This document shows positions 1 to 5,470 of a DNA stretch of 5,470 nucleotides, in pieces (the first letter of the stretch is position 1; each line of letters opens with the position of its first letter). Position numbers and translations under genes: made by a program. The notes under the pieces were generated by a model. That model made no database searches, was not told the DNA's origin, and saw only the letters and a list, made by a program, of their open reading frames with translations. Source of the DNA: Parachlamydiaceae bacterium (lineage in GTDB: Bacteria; Chlamydiota; Chlamydiia; Chlamydiales; Parachlamydiaceae). Where the stretch lies: positions 1-5,470 of the forward strand of contig JAUXSJ010000324.1 in assembly GCA_030679615.1 (NCBI GenBank). Reading direction: 5' to 3'.

Positions 1-950
1 ACGAAGTAATTGTGCCTGCAGTCACATTTGTTGCAACGGCCAATATTGTGTTGCACAATAGTATGGTTCCGGTTTTTGTTGATGTCGAATCAGAAACTTA
101 TAACATTGATCCTAATAAAATTGAAGAGAAAATTACTAAAAAAACTAGAGCAATAATACCCGTCCATCTATTAGGGCTACCGGCTACTATGGGACCAATC
201 ATGCAACTGGCAAAAAAATATAGATTAGAAATAATTGAAGATTCCGCTGAATGTATGTTTGCGAAATATCAAGATCAATTTGTAGGTTCTATTGGTACTA
301 TCGGTTGCTTTTCAACTTATGTTGCTCATTATATTGTTACCGGTGTTGGTGGATTTGCAACAACTAATAATAGTGATCTTGCTATTGATATGCGTAGCTT
401 AATGAATCATGGTCGGGATGGAATTTATATAAGTTCTTCGGATGATAAGGGTTTGGAAGGAAAAGCTCTTGAAGAAGTTGTCGATAAACGATTCTCTTTT
501 ATTCATGTGGGACATTCTATGAGATGTACTGAATTAGAATCTGCTATTGGGATAGGTCAGCTTGCTAAATCAGAGGAGATTATTAAAAGAAGGAAGGAAA
601 TAGCAGAGATTTATAATAAGGAATTGAAGCAATTTGAAGATAGGCTCCAATTGCCTTATTGTCCACCAGACCGCACTCATACTTATATGTTATATGGATT
701 ATTACTTAGAAATCAATCAAAAAGGAATTTAGTCAATTATCTTGAACAGCATAATATCGAAACAAGGGATCTTTTACCATTAACAAATCAGCCTATTTAT
801 AAAAGGTTATTCGGTAATATTGAAGACTATTATCCTAATGCAAAAATTATTAATAAATCGGGATTTTATATCGGCTGTCATCCGTACATGAAGGATGACG
901 AAATTTATCACATTTTAGAAGCATTCAAAGAGTTTTTTGAAAATAATTAA
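1..950 (+). CDS. DegT/DnrJ/EryC1/StrS-family PLP-dependent sugar dehydratase-like protein (5' end missing)
   Basis: The gene runs in from the left edge. The first whole codon is base 3 and 315 residues are present, so the family length suggests about 60-80 N-terminal residues are missing. The GTG at 12 is internal (VPAVTFVATAN, a conserved family segment), not a start. In order there are the PLP-ring aspartate region IEDSAE (about residues 78-83, counted from base 3), FSTYVAH followed by TGVGG (103-117), NHGRDG (134-139) and GHSMRCTELESAIGIGQL (170-187). The position that carries the Schiff-base lysine in aminotransferases is His109 (bases 327-329). In the family, His at this site marks the 3-dehydratases ColD and RfbH/E1, which remove the C3 hydroxyl of a 4-keto-6-deoxy sugar nucleotide using PMP. 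A role in making a 3-deoxy or 3,6-dideoxy sugar is therefore inferred; the substrate is unknown. The C-terminus looks natural (HPYMKDDEIYHILEAF). The fold is certain, the exact reaction only moderately so. Confidence 0.9.
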   Translation, partial: EVIVPAVTFVATANIVLHNSMVPVFVDVESETYNIDPNKIEEKITKKTRAIIPVHLLGLPATMGPIMQLAKKYRLEIIEDSAECMFAKYQDQFVGSIGTIGCFSTYVAHYIVTGVGGFATTNNSDLAIDMRSLMNHGRDGIYISSSDDKGLEGKALEEVVDKRFSFIHVGHSMRCTELESAIGIGQLAKSEEIIKRRKEIAEIYNKELKQFEDRLQLPYCPPDRTHTYMLYGLLLRNQSKRNLVNYLEQHNIETRDLLPLTNQPIYKRLFGNIEDYYPNAKIINKSGFYIGCHPYMKDDEIYHILEAFKEFFENN

Positions 951-1016
951 TGAAATTCCGGAATATGAAAATATTCATGTAAATCTTGTTTTAACCAATG
1001 AATTAATAGATAATAA

Positions 1017-1901
1017 ATGAATAGCAATATACTGTTTGAACAACCCGATTTTATTCCGATATTTAATTCTTACCATGTTTTCAAAGATAAAAAAATAGGT
1101 ATAACCGGGATTAGTGGCGTATTGGGCGGTATCTTATACAATAGGTTATTAAAAAATAAAATAGAAACAAAAGCGTATCCAGGTGACATACTCGATTTAT
1201 CTTCTTTGGAAAAATGGTTTGACAATAATCACTTTGATTATTTTTTCCATTTTGCAGCAGTTGTACCGTTAGAAATTGTGAACAAGTATCCTATAAAAGC
1301 TTATGCAACTAACGTCATTGGCACTTTTAATATTTCTAAAGTAATTGTCGAATCTCAGGCAGGGTGTTGGCTTTTTTTAGCTTCTTCTAGTCATGTTTAT
1401 AAACCAAATCCACAAAAAAGCAAAAAAAAAATAAAAACTAGTGATGATAAAAACCCGGTTACACTATATGGAAAAAGCAAACTCGCCGGTGAAAAAATTT
1501 CTGCCCCATTTTTGGAATATTTTGGTCGAGAATATTGCATAGGTCGTATTTTCAGTTTCGCGGCACTTAACCAAAAAGAACCTTTTTTAGTCCCAACTCT
1601 TTTAAGAAAAATAGAAAGATTGAATGATGGGGACATTCTTCAGATTAATAATCATTCTTCAGTACGTGATATTATGGATGCAGAATCAGTAATCGATTCC
1701 ATATTATATATAGCATTCCATAAATATAACGGGATTATTAATATCGGTTCCGGTAAAGCAACTACTGTAAAAAAAATTGCAGAAATAATTGCTAAAAAGT
1801 TAAATAAAAAAATTATTATCAAAGGGATGAGTCAAGATCATTCCAATTCTTTAATTGCAGATATCAACGAATTAAAAAAAATTATTAATAAGAAAATCTA
1901 A
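1017..1901 (+). CDS. NAD(P)-dependent epimerase/dehydratase (extended SDR family), nucleotide-sugar enzyme
   Basis: This 294-residue protein has the extended SDR fold. The dinucleotide-binding motif TGISGVLG is at residues 30-37, HFAAVVP at 78-84, the Asn of ATNVIGT at 99, a serine cluster LASSSHVY at 121-128, and the catalytic pair Tyr151-x3-Lys155 in YGKSK. The part after residue 200 carries VRDIMDAESV and INIGSGKATT, typical of the substrate-binding half of sugar-nucleotide epimerases and reductases. About 25 residues precede the Rossmann strand, a known layout in polysaccharide-locus epimerases, so the ATG at 1017 is accepted, although no clear Shine-Dalgarno precedes it. It probably acts on the C4-keto product of the upstream enzyme, or on a related sugar, as a 4-ketoreductase, epimerase or dehydratase; the sequence alone does not decide. 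A run of ten A (1422-1431) encodes Lys136-138 between the catalytic Ser and Tyr. Its stop shares one base with the next ATG (TAATG), suggesting coupled translation. Confidence 0.92.
   Translation: MNSNILFEQPDFIPIFNSYHVFKDKKIGITGISGVLGGILYNRLLKNKIETKAYPGDILDLSSLEKWFDNNHFDYFFHFAAVVPLEIVNKYPIKAYATNVIGTFNISKVIVESQAGCWLFLASSSHVYKPNPQKSKKKIKTSDDKNPVTLYGKSKLAGEKISAPFLEYFGREYCIGRIFSFAALNQKEPFLVPTLLRKIERLNDGDILQINNHSSVRDIMDAESVIDSILYIAFHKYNGIINIGSGKATTVKKIAEIIAKKLNKKIIIKGMSQDHSNSLIADINELKKIINKKI
1422..1431 (+). repeat. A10 homopolymer inside the SDR gene
   Basis: Ten consecutive A form codons for Lys136 to Lys138 plus the first base of Ile139. A one-base length change would shift the frame before the catalytic Tyr151. 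Such tracts are known sites of replication slippage and of transcriptional slippage. Only the tract itself is seen; any switching is inference. Confidence 0.9.
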
Positions 1902-2755
1902 TGAAAACTGTATCGATAATTATACCTACTTTTAATCGCGCGAATTTAGTTACTCGTGCTATAGACAGTGCCCTACGCCAAAGTTATCCATGTGAAGTGA
2001 TTGTTTGTGACCATGGTAGTACTGATAATACTCATGAGGTTGTTTCTGTGTATGGGAATACAATTAAATATATCCGTCGTGAAATTGATAATGGACCAAT
2101 AGTCTGCTGGCGCGATGGATTAGAAAATTCCAGCGGAGATATAATCCATTTCAATTATGATGATGACTGGATGGAGCCTCAATTTATTGAAAAAACTATA
2201 GAATTTATGAAAGATGATGTTGGTTTCGTTTATTCAAGGTTCTTTCTACATTCATTAAGTAATAAAATGTACATAGGAAATATTCATCCCTCCAGCATTA
2301 ACAAAATGGCAAACATTGTGAAATATTTATTACATAGTTCTTTTACTATTAGTCCTAGTTGTGCCATTTTTAGAAGGAAAGACGCATTAAAGAACCTTTT
2401 GCTGGAAATTCCTGGTGCGAGTGGTAAATATGGAAAAAATTCTGGAGTTGGTGAAGATCTTTTACTTTTTCTTTTGACTTCTTTGGATTATCCCAAATAT
2501 GGATATGTTAACGAGCCCTTAGTTCATTTTTTAGAGCATTCTGAAAGTATAACAATTAATTCCGTAATATCTGGTCATAAAAGAGAACTTCAAGATTCCT
2601 ACGACAATGCAAAAAAGTATTATCTCGCTCAACCAAATAGTTTTTCAATATCTTTATCAAAAACAAACCGATGGCTTTTTAAGATTTTCTGGAATTTAAA
2701 GTCGGGCTCCCTAATAAAAAATGCTCTTTTCTTTCTTAAAAAAGATGGATTTTAA
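1901..2755 (+). CDS. GT2-family (GT-A fold) glycosyltransferase
   Basis: This 284-residue enzyme would transfer a sugar from a nucleotide donor to the growing lipid-linked repeat unit at the cytoplasmic face of the membrane. It opens with SIIIPTFNRA (residues 5-14). The donor-binding Asp37 lies in VCDHGSTDNT (35-44), the metal-binding DxD-like motif is YDDDW (86-90), an acceptor-side segment SPSCAIFRR is at 151-159, and GED (184-186) fits the catalytic-base region. All GT2 landmarks are present in the right order, so the enzyme looks intact; donor and acceptor cannot be told. The ATG overlaps the stop of the SDR gene by one base, giving close translational coupling. No transmembrane segment is evident, and the lysine- and phenylalanine-rich C-terminus may associate peripherally with the membrane. 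The decayed gene described at 2760 begins four bases after its stop. Confidence 0.93.
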   Translation: MKTVSIIIPTFNRANLVTRAIDSALRQSYPCEVIVCDHGSTDNTHEVVSVYGNTIKYIRREIDNGPIVCWRDGLENSSGDIIHFNYDDDWMEPQFIEKTIEFMKDDVGFVYSRFFLHSLSNKMYIGNIHPSSINKMANIVKYLLHSSFTISPSCAIFRRKDALKNLLLEIPGASGKYGKNSGVGEDLLLFLLTSLDYPKYGYVNEPLVHFLEHSESITINSVISGHKRELQDSYDNAKKYYLAQPNSFSISLSKTNRWLFKIFWNLKSGSLIKNALFFLKKDGF

Positions 2756-3196
2756 TGGAATGAAAATAGATGTAATTGTAAAGCTTAAGTTGGAAAGTAA
2801 CTTTTTAAGAATTAATTTATGAAGAAATTTGTTTTAAAGATGGCTGATTAAATAAACATTACATAGTAATTGACCGTAAAGCAAAATTGTCTATCGAATA
2901 CATTGGAATAACTGATCAGCATGATGAAATCTTATTGATGAAAGAAGATGAGTTGTTGATGTTACCTCATGAGCATCTTCATACAAAAAATTATTTTTTA
3001 AATTCTTATGATAACATGTTTAATAGATTGTGAATTAAGCCAGATCCAATTAATACTTTTCAGAAATATAATGGAACGGATATAAAAAAACTTTATGATA
3101 TGAACGACTCCATCTTTGCTTATTATTTGCAAAACTTTAGCAACATTGTTAAACAGCGGCTGATTTATCTTCTGGATCTGCTTCAAAAGATTTGAA

Positions 3197-3230
3197 GGAG
3201 TATTTACACAACACATGGATGGGGAGTATT
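3197..3230 (+). repeat. Direct repeat GGAGTATT, two copies 26 bases apart, at a frame break
   Basis: The octamer occurs at 3197-3204 and 3223-3230. In the upstream frame the first copy reads Lys-Glu-Tyr. In the downstream frame the second copy reads Gly-Glu-Tyr. The 26-base offset equals exactly the shift between those two frames, so removing one repeat plus the 18 bases between would join the two open segments. This suggests a small duplication or an insertion footprint in the decayed gene. Confidence 0.6.
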
Positions 3231-3268
3231 CTATAAGTGTGACTTCCAAACCGGAAAGAGATACTCCC
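3222..3268 (+). repeat. Inverted repeat GGGAGTAT / ATACTCCC
   Basis: Bases 3222-3229 pair perfectly with 3261-3268 (8 bp), and a small inner hairpin TTCC/GGAA (3244-3247 with 3253-3256) sits in the loop. It lies inside the decayed gene, has no T tract after it, and partly overlaps the direct repeat. It may be chance or a fold in the transcript; no function is assigned. Confidence 0.35.
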
Positions 3269-3354
3269 GACGAAAAAGAATTATCAAGTAGCGACCACGA
3301 TGCATGCAATTGTGGGGTTTGTTTAAAAGTTGTATTTACTAAAATAAAAGAATA

Positions 3355-4143
3355 TTGACACATCTAAATAATCCTTGCTCTTTTTTCACTATCATTACAG
3401 TTGTTCTTAATGATATAAATGGTCTAATTCGTACTAAGACTAGTTTACATGAACAAATATTTCGTGATTTTGAATGGATAGTCATTGACGGTAAATCAAC
3501 TGATGGTTGCTTAGAATTTATAGAGCGACAAAAAGATGAATTAACAAAATGGATTAGTGAGAAAGATTCAGGTATTTATGATGCTATGAACAAAGGTATT
3601 AAATTATCTAGTGGAAATTATATATTGTTTTTAAATGCGGGTGATACTTTATTTAATGAAGATACTTTGATGAAAATTTACATGATTATAGAGAGTCAAA
3701 AAATTAATCCGGATGTTCTGTTTGGGGACTCAAATTATATTTTTAAAAATAATAAAAATATTGTCCGGTCTACAAAAATAATCGAAGAATATATTTGGCA
3801 TGGACTACCTGCAAATCATCAATCAACTTTATATAAAAGGGACATAATTATTAATAATTTATATGACCTAAAATATAAATTATGTAATGACTACTACATT
3901 ATATCTGTGCTCTATCAGAAAGGTATCAACGTGTTTTATTTGGATTTCGTTGTCTCCAATTTTTTCGTAGGGGGTATTTCCTTAAAATTGACAAAAAATC
4001 TTTTTTGGGAACCATTTAAAATCCAAAAAGAAGTGTTAGGAACTTCGTTCCATAAAAGACTACACAGCTTATTTAAACGTTTTTATTCTACTTTCGCTTT
4101 ATATTTATTTTATATGTATAGTCAGTATTCTGTTAAAGATTAA
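3355..4143 (+). CDS. WcaE-like GT2-family glycosyltransferase
   Basis: This 262-residue GT2 enzyme resembles E. coli WcaE of colanic acid synthesis (about 250 residues) through its whole length. It shows FFTIITVVLND (10-20), FEWIVIDGKSTDG (39-51, with Asp45 for the donor), SEKDSGIYDAMNKGI (68-82), the metal-site equivalent LFLNAGDTLF (91-100), LPANHQSTLYKR (151-162), CNDYY (177-181) and a late VGGIS. It would add one sugar to the lipid-linked repeat unit in the cytoplasm; the sugar is unknown. The start is TTG: the in-frame stop TAA is at 3340-3342, no ATG or GTG lies between it and the first beta strand, and TTG overlaps the TGA of the decayed gene as TTGA. Only a weak A-rich AAAAGAA precedes it. 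Translation may once have been coupled to the now broken gene, so expression may be reduced. The enzyme itself looks intact. Confidence 0.9.
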   Translation: MTHLNNPCSFFTIITVVLNDINGLIRTKTSLHEQIFRDFEWIVIDGKSTDGCLEFIERQKDELTKWISEKDSGIYDAMNKGIKLSSGNYILFLNAGDTLFNEDTLMKIYMIIESQKINPDVLFGDSNYIFKNNKNIVRSTKIIEEYIWHGLPANHQSTLYKRDIIINNLYDLKYKLCNDYYIISVLYQKGINVFYLDFVVSNFFVGGISLKLTKNLFWEPFKIQKEVLGTSFHKRLHSLFKRFYSTFALYLFYMYSQYSVKD

Positions 4144-4285
4144 ATCCAGATGAAATGAACTCTTCAAGAATATTAGTGTGACATTTAGCTTTTGACTTAA
4201 TTATTCAATTTAATTCTCCGAACTACGAATCAAAATCAATATTAAAGAGAAAATAAAGAGTTGGACAGATTGAAGGTGCTGAATT

Positions 4286-4307
4286 GAGTCTTAACCTTTT
4301 TAAACTC
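4286..4307 (+). other. Possible RNA hairpin upstream of the methyltransferase gene
   Basis: GAGT and TTAA (4286-4294, with C4290 bulged) pair with TTAA and ACTC (4300-4307) around a five-base CCTTT loop, giving eight pairs, five of them A-T in the inner part. No T tract follows, so it is not a standard Rho-independent terminator. It may be chance or part of a 5' leader. Confidence 0.25.
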
Positions 4308-4345
4308 TTGCCTATATTACTAATTGCATGATTAAAATTTTATTC

Positions 4346-4352
4346 AAGAGGG
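4346..4352 (+). promoter_or_regulatory. Strong Shine-Dalgarno sequence for the FkbM gene
   Basis: AAGAGGG lies seven bases before the GTG at 4360. It is by far the best ribosome binding site in the window and decides the start of the methyltransferase gene. Confidence 0.75.
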
Positions 4353-4359
4353 AACTTAG

Positions 4360-5097
4360 GTGTATAAATTAAATAAGATAATACATTTAGTTAATATTAT
4401 ATTCAGTTGCAATCATAAATTTTATAATATAATTAACAAGAATTTTTCTGTTTCTTCTTTTCAAGTTGTTGGTTCAATGTCCCATCATTTAGATTCAATT
4501 TCTACTATTATTGATGTTGGGGCTAATAGAGGACAATTTGCTTATGCTGCATCATCGAAATACCCTAATGCGAAAATTTATTCTTTTGAACCAGATGCTA
4601 TCATTTTTAATGAAATGGAAAAAAGACTTAAATGGAATAAGAATATCGTAATGTTTAATTACGCGCTAGGAAATTCAGATGGGACGATTGATTTTTTTCA
4701 GAATCCTGATAGTCAGACTAGTTCTATTCTTAAAATCGCAAATGGTCAATTAGAATTAGACCCGAGTAGTAATAATGGGGAAATTATTAAGGTTGGAATA
4801 AAGAAGTTGGATAGCATCATCCCAGAATTCCAAATTACTTCTCCAGCATTACTAAAAATTGATGCACAAGGATATGAAAGATATGTTTTGGAAGGAGGAC
4901 TTACTCTTCTCGAAAGTATTGACTATATTTTGATTGAAGCCTCTTTTATAAGGATGTATGAAGGTGAATCTTTATTCGATGATCTCCATAGTTTATTGAA
5001 ATCTCTCAGATATTATTTAATAGCGCCAGTTGGTTTCTTAATGAACAGAAAATTGAAAATCTATCAGATTGATTTCCTATATAAAAGACTTAAATAA
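4360..5097 (+). CDS. FkbM-family SAM-dependent methyltransferase
   Basis: This 245-residue protein has the FkbM methyltransferase domain. SAM-binding motif I is IIDVGANRGQF (50-60), the acidic residue ending strand 2 is Glu77 in YSFEPD (74-79), the family segment NYALGNSDG is at 100-108, and the characteristic LKIDAQGYE is at 165-173, followed by VLEGG and a later LIEASF strand. Members use S-adenosylmethionine to O-methylate small molecules and sugars. In this setting the target is probably a hydroxyl of a repeat-unit sugar, perhaps at the chain end (inference). Residues 1-49 form a variable N-terminal helix region with no signal peptide, so the enzyme is cytoplasmic. The GTG start is supported by the AAGAGGG site seven bases upstream. 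Unlike its neighbours it follows a 216-base spacer, so it initiates independently of the gene before it. The next gene begins 11 bases after its stop. Confidence 0.92.
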   Translation: MYKLNKIIHLVNIIFSCNHKFYNIINKNFSVSSFQVVGSMSHHLDSISTIIDVGANRGQFAYAASSKYPNAKIYSFEPDAIIFNEMEKRLKWNKNIVMFNYALGNSDGTIDFFQNPDSQTSSILKIANGQLELDPSSNNGEIIKVGIKKLDSIIPEFQITSPALLKIDAQGYERYVLEGGLTLLESIDYILIEASFIRMYEGESLFDDLHSLLKSLRYYLIAPVGFLMNRKLKIYQIDFLYKRLK

Positions 5098-5108
5098 ATA
5101 AAAAAAAT

Positions 5109-5470
5109 ATGTCAAAAAATATTTTAATTATTAGTAAATATTTTCCGCCAGAATTAACAGGTTCTTCTACGTATATATATGAAATTGCTCATTACCTCGC
5201 TATTGAGGGTTTTAAAGTTGAAGTACTTACGACTTTCCCACATTTTCCTAATTGGAAAGTTGATCCTTTTTATAAAGGGCAATATTTTAAAAAGGAAATA
5301 GACGATTTAATAGAAGTGACTAGAGTATATTCATATATTCCTCTAAAAATTACGATATTCACTCGTATTCTGAACGAATTATCTTTTGGTTTCTCTTCTC
5401 TGATGTATGCTATATTAAAAAATAAAAGGTATGAATTAGTATTTTGTATTTCTCCACCACCCAGTGTATC
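5109..5470 (+). CDS. WcaI-like GT4-family (GT-B fold) glycosyltransferase, 3' end beyond window
   Basis: An ATG at 5109 opens a frame that runs off the right edge after 120 codons and two bases. The start ILIISKYFPPELTGSSTYIY (5-24), then the second strand VEVLTTFPHFPNW (37-49) and the strand ending CISPPPS, match the N-terminal Rossmann domain of WcaI-type GT4 transferases (NYSPELTG and APPYYPQW in E. coli WcaI). The full protein would be about 400 residues. The C-terminal donor-binding domain with its E-x7-E motif is not in the window, so integrity cannot be judged. It would transfer another sugar to the lipid-linked intermediate, with a retaining mechanism as in the family. It starts 11 bases after the methyltransferase stop, behind an A8 run and without a GG-containing Shine-Dalgarno. 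The A-rich leader may serve instead. It is probably co-transcribed with the methyltransferase gene. Confidence 0.88.
   Translation, partial: MSKNILIISKYFPPELTGSSTYIYEIAHYLAIEGFKVEVLTTFPHFPNWKVDPFYKGQYFKKEIDDLIEVTRVYSYIPLKITIFTRILNELSFGFSSLMYAILKNKRYELVFCISPPPSV

Larger units (their letters stand above)
2760..3358 (+). pseudogene. Decayed gene of unknown function, probably once part of the operon
   Basis: No intact gene fits here, yet long open segments chain across the gap. An ATG at 2760, four bases after the upstream stop, gives MKIDVIVKLKLESNF and stops at 2820. Another frame is open at 2848-3030 (61 codons, including HYIVIDRKAKLSIEYIG and DEILLMKEDELLML). It is broken by TGA at 3031-3033 and stays open for 53 more codons to TGA at 3193-3195. 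A third frame is open at 3153-3233 (SASKDLKEYLHNTW), and a fourth segment at 3164-3355 (64 codons, SISVTSKPERDTPDEKELSS) ends at TGA 3356-3358, overlapping the next start. With stops expected about every 13 codons at this base composition, this is unlikely by chance. At least two frameshifts and several nonsense codons are needed. Total length is about 200 codons, short for a glycosyltransferase, so internal deletion is possible. I do not recognise the family. The N-terminal segment is loosely like polysaccharide-locus transferases, which is only a guess. Confidence 0.6.
4144..4359 (+). other. 216-base spacer with no convincing gene
   Basis: The spacer interrupts an otherwise tight gene order. 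From an ATG at 4155 one frame reads MNSSRILV, TGA, 24 open codons, TAA, then 24 more open codons ending in LFKLLPILLIA. These short segments are within what AT-rich DNA gives by chance, so I call only a possible gene remnant. I found no good -35/-10 pair and no stem followed by a T tract. A bulged hairpin lies at 4286-4307 and the ribosome binding site of the next gene at 4346-4352. Confidence 0.5.

Noticed and set aside
12..14. GTG as the start of the dehydratase gene
   Set aside because: The frame is open to the left edge and the residues before it (EVI leading into VPAVTF) belong to a conserved internal segment of the family, so the gene is cut by the window edge.
961..976. GAATAT-GAAA-ATATTC hairpin between the first two genes
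   Set aside because: A 6-bp stem, five of its pairs A-T, without a T tract is expected by chance in this composition and does not qualify as a terminator.
1397..1636. 79-codon open frame on the minus strand
   Set aside because: It lies wholly inside the SDR gene, which has clear motifs throughout; the translated product is low in complexity and unlike a protein family I know.
3031..3033. TGA read as tryptophan or selenocysteine to extend the reading frame
   Set aside because: Intact neighbours use TGG for tryptophan and contain no internal TGA. Further stops and frame changes follow, so decay is simpler than recoding.
3319..3345. Promoter-like TTGTTT and TAAAAT before the WcaE-like gene
   Set aside because: The spacing is only 15 bases and the implied transcript start would fall almost on the TTG start codon, leaving no leader.
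2998..3363. 121-codon open frame on the minus strand
   Set aside because: It lies opposite the decayed + strand segments, its codons are in register with one of those frames, the product has no recognisable motif, and all neighbours are on the + strand. It is long for chance, but a shadow of former coding sequence explains it best.

Overview
This is an AT-rich bacterial window (GC roughly one third, judged by eye). All recognisable genes lie on the + strand and belong to a surface-polysaccharide locus of the O-antigen, capsule or exopolysaccharide type. Such loci are often more AT-rich than their host genome and move between species, so the host cannot be named from this piece. The strongest family resemblances are to sugar-nucleotide enzymes and to WcaE-like and WcaI-like glycosyltransferases.

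Layout: (1) 1-950, the 3' part of a DegT/StrS-fold PLP enzyme in which the usual Schiff-base lysine is a histidine, as in the sugar 3-dehydratases ColD and RfbH/E1. (2) 1017-1901, an NAD(P)-dependent SDR epimerase/reductase. (3) 1901-2755, a GT2 glycosyltransferase whose start overlaps the previous stop by one base. (4) 2760-3358, about 600 bases with no intact gene but clear broken coding segments, read here as a decayed gene that once filled the gap exactly. (5) 3355-4143, a WcaE-like GT2 glycosyltransferase with a TTG start. (6) 4144-4359, a spacer with no convincing gene. (7) 4360-5097, an FkbM-family methyltransferase with a GTG start and a strong Shine-Dalgarno sequence. (8) 5109 to the window end, the N-terminal third or so of a WcaI-like GT4 glycosyltransferase.

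How they work together (inference): the first two enzymes would make or modify a nucleotide sugar, plausibly a deoxy or dideoxy hexose. The three intact or partial glycosyltransferases would assemble the repeat unit on its lipid carrier at the inner face of the membrane. The FkbM protein would methylate a sugar or substituent. No flippase, polymerase, initiating transferase or export gene is visible. I see no IS element, tRNA, CRISPR array or convincing promoter or terminator. The main unusual points are the ghost gene with its frame-breaking 26-base direct repeat, the His-for-Lys substitution, and an A10 tract inside the SDR gene.
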